Part shown: in pieces, positions 1 through 9,823 of the stretch
How the letters are laid out: every line of letters begins with the position of its first letter
Position numbering within the stretch: position 1 is the first letter of the stretch
Origin: Simmondsia chinensis
Taxonomy: Eukaryota; Streptophyta; Magnoliopsida; Caryophyllales; Simmondsiaceae
Length of the DNA: 64,000 nt
NCBI GenBank assembly: GCA_018398585.1
Contig: JAGTTD010000003.1
Span: forward strand, 7,820,637 to 7,884,636
Direction of reading: 5' to 3'
Notes under the pieces: generated by a model
What the model was told of the DNA's origin: nothing
Database searches by the model: none
What the model saw: only the letters and a program-made list of their open reading frames with translations
Translations under genes and position numbers: made by a program

Positions 1-578
1 ATTACGTTTGGCCTTTTTCTAAGGCCTTCTAGGATAAGCAATAAACCCAACTTTCAGAGAAGAGTAATAGGCCCAACTTATGGGTATGTGGAACTTAAAA
101 TGCGCCATATTTAGACCAATGAAGTTCTTGTTACATTTTGTCTACAACTTTACTATGTCGCTTTTAGTTGTTAATTTGATGGTACCATGCTTTCTAAATG
201 TGTGATTCCGGTGTATAAATAATGATTGATTGTTAATTTGATGAGAACCCCTTTTTTCAGCAATTACATGGATATATATATATATATATATATATCTAAA
301 AAATACATAATTGTGAAGTTACTTGTCCCCAAGGTATTGTATCCTAGTTTTTTTGAAAAATCACGTATTGGCATGTCAGTATCGTGTCGTATCTCGTATT
401 TGTATCCATATCCGTGCTTCCTTGGTTGGAGAAAGGCTCAGATTGTTCTTATATTTGTACGAAATGACGAACATTATGTGCATATATATTTGCGACTCAT
501 GACGCTTATGTACAAGTTTCACCATGACATAGTTGTATCCATATAATGCAGTTTCATAGTGGTACGTTTTCTGTCCAG
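1..578 (+). other. upstream intron sequence of the syntaxin gene
   Basis: The first recognisable syntaxin exon begins at 579 directly after a polypyrimidine-AG acceptor (ctgtccag). The bases before it are therefore intron, with the 5' exons lying outside the window. The stretch is AT-rich and has no convincing exon or domain in any frame. It contains a (TA)n microsatellite at about 271-294. The open frame at 226-546 is low-complexity and resembles no family I know. Confidence 0.6.
271..294. repeat. (TA)n microsatellite
   Basis: About twelve uninterrupted TA units lie in the intron upstream of the first visible syntaxin exon. Confidence 0.9.
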
Positions 579-2841
579 GGATTTGACAAGAGCCACATGG
601 CTGAGCTTAAGAAGAGTGAGCATCTGACTGCAGAAAGGGAGAGGGAGATCAAGCAGGTAATGATTTATACTTGACATGCGGTGAGTTCTTTTCAGTGTTT
701 GAGATATTCTGCGCCTTAGAGGATGTCATTATAAACAAGTTCATTTCCTTAGGTCTTGGAGTCGGTGAATGAACTTGCTCAGATCATGAAGGATCTCTCA
801 GCTCTTGTAATAGACCAGGTCATTCTTAGCTCCTTATAAACTTTTTAACATTAATGTATTCTTGAGGTGATGCGGTGATTAAAGTTGCAATCGGTAGCAG
901 GGCACAATTGTCGACCGGATAGATTACAACATTCAGAATGTTTCTTCATCAGTAGAGGAGGGCTTCAAGCAGCTGCAGAGGGTACTCTCTCTTTCTCCCT
1001 TGCTGCTAAAAATTTTCAGTTCTTATACATTTGCAGATGGAAAAATGCTATAGATACATGTAAACTGTAACCAATTTGAGTATCTAATATACATGGTGAA
1101 ATATCAATGGCATAGAAAGATAATTATTTTAAGGTTAGTCTTCGTATATTCAAATAAATTTGTACCACATTTAGTAGGTACTCAAACGGGTACATAAATT
1201 GTACGTGAAGTATTACTACTTGTAGATATATGATGCATTGTGCATCACTGCACATATGAAGCCTACGTGAAGTATTATTACTTGTAGATATATGATGCAT
1301 TGTGCATCACTGCTCATATGAAGCCTTAGCTGCTTTGAAGGATGTCTTGGGCAGAAGACCGTAAATTTGGCACAGTTGCTACGCAAGAGTTGATGTCCAT
1401 ACTAGATTTGACCAACTGCCCATCCTACCTCTTCTATGTTCTTGGCAACCCAGCTTTGTCTCAGAATAGTCTTTTAGTGGCATGTTTCTGTCCTTTTCTC
1501 CATTTCTTAGGAAAACTGAAACACTGTTGCAGGTATAAGATGCTATCATTATTGCCTGGACAGTTACACGCTAAATGAGTTTGGACGGTTTAGATGTATG
1601 GAACATCATTTCCACTTATGCGGAAAAGCTATTCTTGAGATGTGAAGCCGTGACTTCTAGGTCAAAATGAACAATCTTTACTAATTACGATACAGGCTCA
1701 CCCTCTTGCCTTGGGATATCGGTGTAGATACTTTTACAACAACAACAACAACAACAACAGCCCCAGTGCCTCGAGGCTCCCGCAAGAAGCAGGGTCTGGG
1801 GGGGGTGATGTACACAGCCTTACCCCTTCCGGCTGGAAAGGAGACTGTTTCCGGGGACCCCCAACCTGAAGTAGTTTGGTGCTTGCAGATAAACCACCAA
1901 TCAATTACCAAAGCATTTTGAGGAAAAAGGAGAAGAAAGGAAGAAGGAGAAGAAGAAGAAGAAGAAGGATAAGAATAAGAAGCATGATCAGAGACTAAGC
2001 TAGCCTATTAGTGCTACCCTTGAGGTTATGCCTGTCTAAGGATCTTAAACTACCAGCCACTCCCCGCACTACTCTACTCTGCCACCTCCTCTGCCCTTAT
2101 GGTAGCCCTCCAACGTGCCCTATCTAAGGCCATCTCCTCTCTTAGGTTTAGGTGGGTTAGGTCTTGACGAATCGTCTCCAGCCAACTCTTCTTTGGCCTG
2201 CCCCTCCCTCTTCTGCTTATCGCCATGTGAAGCTATTCACACCTCTTGACTGGGGCTGTAGTCGGTGTAGATACTTTTGTGGTAAAAATTTATTGAGGTT
2301 ATTATGAGATAGATACTTTTGAGATTGTTTGGGCGTGTGAAGCTGATGCCCCTAAGAGAATGAGTTGACACAAAGTTGGCAAAGTCAAGAGGGTAAGAGA
2401 GAGATCTAGAACATATTGGTTTCTTTTTTCTTTTTTCTTTTTTTTAATATATATACTGGTAAGGAAAAAGCAATAGAGGCGTTTCCGAAGAAAAACTTGT
2501 CCCAATGCATCAACGATAACAATAGAAGAGACTGGGTGTTTTAAAAGAAAGGTTTTATTTCATTTGATCTTAATGAAGATATGGTTCTCAATAGACTACA
2601 GCAATATTCCTTGATCTATATAACCGACCACGTATAGTGGAGGAAAAAGCTTAGATATTTTTCTCTTGTTTGTTTTTCTAGCTAGTAAATGACTGATCTT
2701 TAACATAATGATGCCATGTTTCTCAAATGGCAGGCAGAGAGATCCCAGAAGCAGGGGGGAATGGTAAGATGTGTAACAATTCTCATCATCATGTGCTTTG
2801 TTATGCTGGTGCTCCTCATACTCAAGGAGATACTCCTGTAA
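579..2841 (+). CDS. SYP4: syntaxin of the SYP4 (SYP41/42/43, Tlg2-like) group, last four exons; 5' end outside window
   Basis: Qa-SNARE of the trans-Golgi network/early endosome, which pairs with other SNAREs to fuse vesicle and target membranes. Four exons join in phase 0 with GT-AG borders: 579-656 (26 codons), 753-818 (22), 901-981 (27) and 2734-2841 (35 plus TAA). The first carries the acidic/basic lead-in ending EREREIKQ. The second and third hold the SNARE helix from SVNELAQIMKDLS onward, with the zero-layer glutamine in DQGTIVDRID. The last encodes a short linker (AERSQKQGG) and one C-terminal membrane anchor ending LLILKEILL. This is the normal end of plant SYP4 proteins. Which of the three paralogues it is cannot be decided. 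The last intron is long (1752 bp) because of a RTE insertion and a 62-bp tandem duplication. No damage is seen in the visible exons, so the gene looks functional. Confidence 0.93.
1202..1325. repeat. 62-bp direct tandem duplication in the syntaxin intron
   Basis: Two adjacent 62-bp copies (1202-1263 and 1264-1325) start with tacgtgaagtatta and differ at only a couple of positions. Each contains the small inverted repeat gatgca-ttg-tgcatc. The near identity points to a recent duplication. No coding meaning is seen. Confidence 0.9.
1736..2261 (-). mobile_element. 5'-truncated RTE-type LINE insertion with 17-bp target-site duplication
   Basis: The insertion is flanked by the identical 17-mer tcggtgtagatactttt at 1719-1735 and 2262-2278. 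On the minus strand it runs from the C-terminus of an RTE ORF2 through a GA/CT-rich 3' UTR into a conserved 3' end of about 130 bp (about 1760-1890). It finishes in a (TTG)n tail, read as (CAA)n at 1736-1758 on the plus strand. The protein remnant, the simple-repeat tail and the long TSD are all typical of plant RTE LINEs inserted by target-primed reverse transcription. The 3'-end sequence (key blocks ggctgtgtacat and cgggagcc) is shared with the SINEs elsewhere in this window, so this LINE group is the plausible mobilising partner. The copy lies in a syntaxin intron, antisense to the gene. Confidence 0.88.
2074..2216 (-). pseudogene. RTE LINE ORF2 C-terminal fragment
   Basis: The minus strand encodes the characteristic RTE reverse-transcriptase tail: RRGRGRPKKSW, then TIRQDLTHLNL, then LDRARWRATIR, ending at a stop at 2074-2076. 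This block follows the RT domain in plant RTE elements. Catalytic RT and endonuclease parts are absent because the insertion is 5'-truncated. It is not a functional gene. Confidence 0.85.
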
Positions 2842-2894
2842 TTTTTGTCTTCGGAGATGAACTTTTCCCATTGATCTCATATACGAGTTACTTA

Positions 2895-3289
2895 CTCCAT
2901 TGGTTCCTAATGTTTGTAAGTTTGTTCAATCTGGTATCTTCTTTCTTTGATCAAAATAGTCTCTAGTTTGTAAGTTGTTCAATCTGGTAACTTTTTTCTT
3001 TGTTCAAATTAGTTTTTAATGTTTGTAAGTTTGTTTAAAGTGAACCGTTCTCTTTTTCTTTGTTTACAGTAGTTCCTTATATTTTGTTTTATGACAAAAT
3101 TGGCCCTCGATGCTGGGTAAAAATAGAAAGGTGAGGAACCAATTTTGTCATTGAATATAACATGAAAGGACATTAAAAAATAATAATAAAGGATTAATTT
3201 GAACAAACTTATAAACACTATGGTCTATTTGGCCAAAAAAGATGAGAGACCAATTTGCATAGAATTATAAACATTCGAGACCAACGGAG
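2895..3289. mobile_element. Stowaway-like MITE (Tc1/mariner type) just after the syntaxin stop codon
   Basis: The 395-bp element has imperfect terminal inverted repeats. The left end reads CTCCATTGGTTCCTAATGTT and the complement of the right end CTCCGTTGGTCTCGAATGTT. TA dinucleotides flank both sides (2893-2894 and 3290-3291). The TA duplication plus a CTCC-starting TIR fits Stowaway. The left third contains three diverged copies of a ~60-bp unit ending in gtaagtttgtt, so it is internally repetitive. It has no coding capacity. It lies 54 bp past the stop and may be transcribed in the 3' UTR. Confidence 0.7.
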
Positions 3290-3291
3290 TA

Positions 3292-3837
3292 AAAAATTCT
3301 CCTACAATCTTGTGCTTCCAATATTTTGGCAAGCTTCTTGAACATTCAAACATGAACACTATCCAGCAGTGAATATGGTAGGAATTCGAGTACTTGGCAT
3401 TGTGATTAGTTGATGAAATCAGAAAACAGTATTGTTGGTCCCGGCAATGATTTTTCTTTCATCTGTGCTGCGTTTTTCTGGGACTCGTCAACCGAGGTAT
3501 TATTCGGATCATTTGGTTGTATACGATTGTGACAATTTTGATGTAATCTTTGAATGGACATACATGAATGATTTGGAGCAAAAAGAGGGTTTAGACGATT
3601 TCTTATTTTTTATTTTTTTATTTTTTGGTAAACGGGTTAGATGAATTCAAATATAGGCGGAGGAAGAATTTGGTGATATTGTTCAATGATGTTCTCTATT
3701 AAAATGGATTATACCCAATCAATGAGAAATACGATGTTCTTCTCTACTGGTCAGAATGGCTTGTTAGGTATTTAAAACGTCTTCCTAGTTATATCGCAAA
3801 TTTTTTAGATAAACCTTTTAAAGAATTAAAGGGCCCG
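3292..3837. other. no gene recognised
   Basis: AT-rich intergenic DNA. The open frame at 3432-3644 ends in a T-rich low-complexity run and has no recognisable domain. Confidence 0.5.
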
Positions 3838-4210
3838 GTATTTTGAGGCGAGGCTTGGCTCGGCTCGTGCTAGTCATGGAACATGCCAAACTTGGAAGGT
3901 TTAAGATTTGAGCGCATTCATCATAGCTCATGAAGCCACATATTGTTTGAGTTTGAACCTAGTTTAACCAGCTTCGAGCTCAGCTTTCCCTTACTTTTAA
4001 GCTCGACTTAGGCTTGGTTGGGCTCATATAGCATCAAGCTTGGCTCTTTAGGGCTCGAATTTGCTTTGATTGGATAATATTCAAATTATTAAATCATATT
4101 AAATTAGGGTTATTTAGACTCGCTAGTCTGTCAGCTTGAGCTTTCTTAGGCTCAAGCTTAGTATGCTTTTAAGCTAGAATGAGCCAAGCCTTAAGAGCTT
4201 TATGTCTTCC
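3838..4210. repeat. possible degenerate inverted-repeat (MITE-like) element rich in GCTTGGCTC motifs
   Basis: The left side carries gaggcttggctcggctcg and the right side its rough complement (gagccaagcctt), about 340 bp apart. Many diverged gctcgg/gcttggctc units lie between, a pattern often seen in plant non-autonomous hAT-like elements. I could not define exact ends or a TSD. Confidence 0.35.
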
Positions 4211-5060
4211 AAGGTCAGCTCGATTTATTTACGCCTTTTAACTGTGGTGTTCAAGAGTTTCTCTCTTTCTTTTTTCTATTTGGAATGGAATACATTCAAG
4301 CACACAACCTTGTACATTAAAGTTGGCAATTTTACTGAAGGTATTGAATATCTATCCAACTTACTTTATTGTTGGTTTGAATTTAAGAAATGGGTTTTAA
4401 ATTGGTTTCAATTTGACTCGAAATACATCCCTCTTTGACTGCCTATTGGCCCACAATTTGAACGTATCTAATAATCTATAATTGAAAGGCAACAATATTT
4501 TAAGGTGGTTGTTTCTGATGAGGTAAAAAATATTATTGTTAGAGCAATTATGTGATTTGTAGTAAACAGTGGCTGCGAAATTTTACCGAATTACTTTGGC
4601 ATTAAAAATTTTACAATGTTACTCTATTTTAAAATGGCAATGTTTTTTGGAAAAATTTACTGAATATGCAAAAAGGGTGACATATTTTGGAACAAGGAAA
4701 AAAAAAAAAGGGCCATATGGCTGAAAAAATATACAAGGGAAATCTATTTTAGAAAAAGAATCAGGACATAAACTATTGGAATGATAACGGGCCAACCAGA
4801 AATTTGGCACGACAATTGATGTAACATTGGTAATGAAGTTAACGCCTCTTTTTTGTTCTTGAACATGACACAATATGCAATTCTACTATACTCAGATATG
4901 AGTCTGCTACAAACACACCCATTGCCTTGTCTGGTCTAATTGGGAATAATGACCAATTGGATTCAACATTTATCGGAGAGGCCTTCTATGCAACAAATTT
5001 AAATGCATCCCTTGTTTCGAGGACATAATGCATCAAATAAGAGCCTGAGATTATCCACTC
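4211..5060. other. no gene recognised
   Basis: AT-rich intergenic sequence with short open frames only and no domain, splice pattern or transposon end that I could support. Confidence 0.5.
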
Positions 5061-5250
5061 GCTCTGATACCATATTAAAATTCGCTGGGCTTAAGCCCAA
5101 ACCCAACGGAGTTGGCACACGTAAAATCTATATATAAGCCAAAGTGGAGTTCCATCCCAAAACTAATTGACACTAGGTAAAATAACTCATTAGAATTATA
5201 TATCGATTATTTTCTCTCACAATTTCAATATGAGATTCTACTATACTCAC
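5061..5250 (-). mobile_element. LTR-element fragment with a reversed tRNA-iMet primer-binding site
   Basis: Plus-strand gctctgatacca at 5061-5072 is the exact complement of TGGTATCAGAGC, the usual plant initiator-Met primer-binding site. The sequence to its right should then be a minus-oriented LTR. It contains ggagttccatccc...aattg, shared with the TRIM-like array at 6737-8123. Outer borders and a second LTR were not found. Confidence 0.5.
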
Positions 5251-5481
5251 ATATAGAGTTCTTAATGCGGGTAATGTTTTAAATGAGTTGGAAAATCTGA
5301 CCCACTGAGTACAAATTCCGTATGGTCGACCCTCTAGAAGGCGCGCAGCCAACGTTGTTGACCACATCAGCAAGTGAACATTACCCACCTACTAACCTAA
5401 CCGTAAGAGGACACCATTCACATGTATATTTTTAAGCACACGCAAAATTTTGCCTTCTTATTTTAAATTACTTTACACTAG

Positions 5482-5488
5482 TATATAT
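5482..5488 (+). promoter_or_regulatory. candidate TATA box of the PR-10 gene
   Basis: The motif tatatat lies 56 bp upstream of the ATG at 5544 and is followed by a pyrimidine-rich stretch (cctcttttcctcatca) that could hold the start site. The position is plausible for a plant gene with a short leader, but AT-rich surroundings make this only a candidate. Confidence 0.4.
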
Positions 5489-5543
5489 TCCTCTTTTCCT
5501 CATCACCCTAAAATAAAAATAGCCATTTTAAAAGAAAGAAAAG

Positions 5544-6436
5544 ATGGGTGTGAGCTCGTTCAGCCTAGAGATCACTAGCACGGTTGCCCCGGCTAGGTTG
5601 TTCAAGGCGCTTTGTTTAGACTCTCATACCCTTTTTCCTAAGCTGATGCCTGAATCATTCAAAAGCGTTCAATTTGTCAAGGGTGATTGTATAGCGGTTG
5701 GAAGCATCAAGCGACTCAATTTCTCTGACGGTAAGTTATCAAGTATAAGATTGTTCCTTGGCCTTGGACTCTTGGTTTCTTTATTGTAGGTGATTTGCTA
5801 AATCAATAACTTTATGATGTTCGGATGCCATGTGAGCTTTATACTCGAGTGGCACTATGTGGAATTTGGAAGTAGCTACCGGGCTATTCCCTTGGCACAC
5901 TCTGGCCTCATCATAGCTTGAGGCCCCCAAAATATGGAGGCCCTTAGTAGCCGCTTGTGCTACTAGGGTCTTAACCAACCTTTTCCCTTTAAGTATATTG
6001 ATTTTTCTCCACTTGGATGTGGTCGTTGTGCCTTGAATGTCTTTTCAAGTTTTCACTGTACACTAATACCGTCTATCAATTTTAAGTCATAAAAACAGAT
6101 GTACATGAATAATTTTATATTCTAATATGTCCAGGATGTGCTTTCAAGTATGTGAAGCATAGGATAGACGAGCTGGATGAACCCAACTTGTATTGCAAGT
6201 ACACTACAATGGAAGGAGATGTGCTTGGAGATGGGATAGAGATGGTGGTGCATGAGGCCAAGTTCAATAGTTCCGGTGCCATCGGAAGCATATGCAGCCT
6301 CACGAGCCACTACATCACCAGGGGCACCGCTGTGCTCACGGCTGAGGAGATCCAAATTGGCCAGGACAAGGTCAAGAAAATGTTTAGAGTTGTTGAAGAC
6401 TACCTCCTCGGCAACCCTCTTGTCTATTCTAATTAA
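5544..6436 (+). CDS. Bet v 1 / PR-10 family (pathogenesis-related, START-like fold) protein, two exons
   Basis: Exons 5544-5730 and 6135-6436 join with a GT-AG intron that splits a glycine codon after residue 62, the conserved PR-10 intron position. The product is 162 residues, the normal family length. It opens MGVSSFSLEITSTV and holds the PARLFKAL helix, the KYVKHRIDELDE strand-turn block, LGDGIE and a C-terminal helix ending VVEDYLLGNP. Family members are small cytosolic proteins that bind hydrophobic ligands such as cytokinins, flavonoids or alkaloid precursors in a large cavity, and many are stress-induced or allergenic. The glycine-rich loop is odd: GDCIAVGSIK replaces the usual GDGGxGSIK, with one extra residue and two glycines lost. 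The reading frame is intact and a polyadenylation-like aataaa lies about 155 bp downstream. The ligand is unknown. Confidence 0.93.
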
Positions 6437-6591
6437 CATTTCCTCATTTTCTCAAAACAAAGGGCGAAAAAGAAAAACTAAAGGGTTATTTGTGTGAAAT
6501 ATTTAGGAGCCCACAATTTTGTGACGGCTTATTTTGAAAATTAGTCATATTGTTAATTTTTTGCTATCGTTTATCACCATTCAATTGAAAA

Positions 6592-6597
6592 AATAAA
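6592..6597 (+). promoter_or_regulatory. candidate polyadenylation signal of the PR-10 gene
   Basis: The hexamer aataaa lies about 155 bp after the PR-10 stop codon in AT-rich DNA. It is consistent with a plant near-upstream element but not proven. Confidence 0.4.
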
Positions 6598-6736
6598 GAT
6601 CATTGTATGATGTATTATAAATGCAAAGTTACATCTATAATATAAAAGATCCACATATTAGTTGGTATTATAATATAAAGTGAATTATTTGATGTATGTT
6701 TAAGATTGTTTGCATATCTTTATACACACCAACATA

Positions 6737-8123
6737 AGTTCCATCCCAGAACCAATTGGCAATACGTAAAGTGGCTCCCTTAGTATATGTTTTGGCATTT
6801 CTTGCTTTATCCCACCGGTGTGGGATGTATCAATCCACCACGCTCCACGTGTTGCGGCCAACCTAGTTGGCTTTGTACTGATTCTATTCCCCCTGTGTTG
6901 AAGTGTAAATGACTCTAGGTTTTTTTACGACTTATGTCCAGTAGTCTTTCTTACTCTTGGAAAGAAGAAAGGGGGACTCCTTGGCATTTCATGCATTTTA
7001 TCACAACACTCTAATAGTCTCGCTCCATTGTTGGAAAAAAATATCCTTGACACAATATCTTCTTGCCCAGCATTTTAGTATTGACATGGCTTCAAAACCA
7101 CAAAAAAATCACAAGAGGAAAAGTAGTTCTTGCTGGGAGAGTAGCATTGAATACTAGCCGTGGGCAAACACGGCAATTTCGATGACACCATTTACACTTT
7201 TTACGAACTGGCTTTGTGCTAATATCTAGTCTCGGCGAAGACTACAATTCTGACCTTACCACCTTGCAATGGACATGGCTTTGTAATAAAGTCCTTTCTT
7301 GTCCTTGGTGGACACTGCAATACCAACATCACCATTTGAGACTCAAGGCGTGGGGCTTGAATATTTTTAGTGGCAACCAACTTTATAATACGTCACTCGT
7401 CGGTCCCCCATAAGACTATCCGGTGACATTGGCTCCCCATATGACTAGTGAACAACATAGGCCCCCATATGACTGGGAATCCACGGCGTAATATCGATAA
7501 CTCGGATACCATTAATACATTAAAGGAGGTTTCGTCACAAAACCAATTGGCAATGGATGGAGTAGCTCCCTTAGTTTATATTTTGGCATTTCTTGCTTTA
7601 TGTGCGATGTATCAATCCACCATGCTCCATATTTTGTGCCCACTCAAGTTGGCTTTGTATTAGATACTAGTCCCGAGTGGACACCACAATATCGATGTCA
7701 CTGTTCGCACTTTTCATGATCTGGCTTTGTACTAATATCTAGTCCCGGGCGAACACTGCAATTCCGACATCACTATCTCGCAATGGGCATGGCTTTGTAC
7801 TTGAGTTTCCTCTAGTCCTAGGTGAACACTGCAATACCAATGTCACCATTTGAGACTCGAGGAGAGGTTAGTGGCAACCAACCTTACAACACGGAGCACA
7901 CCGGTTCCCCATAAGACCATCGAGTGACGACAACCACACATGACAGCCGCACATACGGCAGGTGAATGGCATTGGCCCCCCATATGATCGGCAATCCACG
8001 ATGCAAGATCGATGACTCTGATACCATTGATACAAATCAAAGGAGGTTCCATCCCAAAATTAATTGGCAGTTGGCTTTATACTAGATACTAGTCCCAGGT
8101 GAACACTACAATTCTGACGTCAT
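6737..8123 (-). mobile_element. tandem TRIM-like array (repeat-internal-repeat-internal-repeat)
   Basis: A block beginning ggaggttccatccc and continuing through attggca occurs three times, near 6737, 7525 and 8041. The same internal sequence (galleries of aacactgcaatacca and ccccatatgac blocks) follows the first two copies, giving a unit of about 515 bp. The first unit is longer by about 270 bp (about 6880-7150), probably an insertion. Before the third copy, gactctgatacca at 8013-8025 complements a tRNA-iMet primer-binding site; a mutated version (ctcggatacca) precedes the second. This suggests minus-oriented short LTRs sharing internal regions. There is no coding capacity. The third copy is deleted after about 35 bp. 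Borders are approximate. Confidence 0.6.
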
Positions 8124-8469
8124 TGATAGGAATGAAATATATTAGTCAAATGAGGGGTAGTTACGTATTAACTAAATTAGCCAAATCCTTTAAGCCACAT
8201 CATCAAATCCAACTATACTCCCTAATTTTATAAATAAGACCCTTCATTGTAGGAAACGGGTGTGGAAGATTAATTGAGTTTCTCTCTCCCTCTTATATCT
8301 CTCGACATCACGTCCCTAGTTTATATATGTAAAGCTCTACTGTACTACATTGTATCGTTTATACTGAGATTAATACAATATTATATGAATTCTGTTACTC
8401 TTGTGATTATGGATTAATTGATTTTGTTGATTGATTGAATTGGGCGTGAGAATCATTTGGTTCATATCA
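8124..8469 (+). repeat. 5' LTR of element L
   Basis: The 346-bp LTR starts TGATAGG and ends ATCA. It contains a tataaataag-type TATA region near 8230, a CT-rich leader and a polyadenylation-like region, as expected for a promoter-bearing LTR. It is followed directly by the degenerate primer-binding site ttggtaccatagc. Confidence 0.75.
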
Positions 8470-9756
8470 ATTGGTACCATAGCATTCGGTCCTTGGCAAT
8501 TAACAAATCAATTGAAGATCTGCCGCATCAAATTTGGTTTTACATTCATAGGCTTTGAAGTTTACAATGACATGTTGCACAAAAGGTGTTTGAGAAAATG
8601 ACATCGTTTGTAATTCAACTATCAGACTTAGGTTTTGAATCGTCGGCAAGGTTGTAAGGAGAAGAACGCCACAACAAAGCTCAGGGCCTTATACTTGAGC
8701 TAACAATCCTTGGACATATCCTAACCATGGCAATCACAATAGATCTATTGATGCTAGCTTAAATGCAAAACACGGTCGAGAAAGTATCAAAGATGGTAGA
8801 AAAGATTCGAAAAGAACAAGAAGATTTAACAACTCAAATGAAAGAGCAACGTTCCTTTTCTTATAAATCAAATGGAGGAACAATTTGACAATTATCCGAG
8901 GAGTACCGAAAAATAGTGTAATGGGAGGTTGTCGTCGGAGGATGCCTCGAAACAGCAAGCGTCGTCACTGGTGGAAGCATAAGAGATGTTGGAGGTGGGT
9001 AAGTATGAGTCATCGACGTTGGAGACGACAGCGGAGAGCACGAAGATGATGAGCGATGAAATGAAGCCACATCCGCTAGGGCTGAGATTTCACTCTCCTA
9101 ATAAAGATGCTACAGAAATGGTGGGTGGTGGAGAAGGAAAATGACGCTGAGTTAAGCAAGAGTTGCACAATGACGGCGGCTCAATTGGTGGTCTCTGGGG
9201 ATCTGACAGTGACGAAGATGTCGACGGAGGCTGAGAAGAGGTCGAATGTGCTGATGGCGGCGAAGGTGATTCCAACAGCAGTCATCGAGGCGGTGAGTAT
9301 CAAGAGACCGACCAAGAAAATCGAGCCGCTTCCTCCACCGGGCTGGGGTTTTGATAGACTTCATCGGACAAGGTGATAGAGCCGATGTCTCTGGCGTCGT
9401 TGATGGCCACCGACGGGGGGTGGGTGACGGCGGTGCCGGAGGAGTCGTTGGTTAGTTTGAAAGTGAAAGAAGCAAAATTATCAAATGACAAAAATGCCCT
9501 TGAGAAATTAGCAATTTACCTCCATGTTCCTTCGGGTTCTTTGGCGGACCCTAACATGCTATACGTGATGGGCCTATAATTTTTACGGTCTAAATACTCT
9601 CAAGCTCAACCTAATTAAGAATCACAAGGGTCATTAGTGGGGGAAGTAGTGATATATACCTAAAAGGAAAATTAATAGTTATATTCAATCCTGAAGGATT
9701 ATCAATGGGTATTTATACCTTGATCGTTGATGACAAGGGTTTCTAGAAGAAGGTAT
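8470..9756 (+). other. internal region of element L, no coding domain
   Basis: The region begins with the degenerate primer-binding site. It contains GC-richer open stretches at 9107-9376 and 9373-9579, frames on both strands that lack any gag, protease or polymerase motif. The element was probably non-autonomous or heavily deleted. Confidence 0.5.
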
Positions 9757-9823
9757 TGCTACAAATGAAACAAAATAGTTAAGTGAAAGGTAGTTTAGGC
9801 ATTAACTAGGAACATAAAGGAAC

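Noticed and set aside
1681..1921. Overlapping frames over the (CAA)n tract
   Set aside because: Wholly within the RTE 3' end and its simple-repeat tail.
7448..8052. CRISPR-like spaced repeats
   Set aside because: The repeats are about 515 bp apart, belong to a TRIM-like array, and the genome is a plant nucleus.
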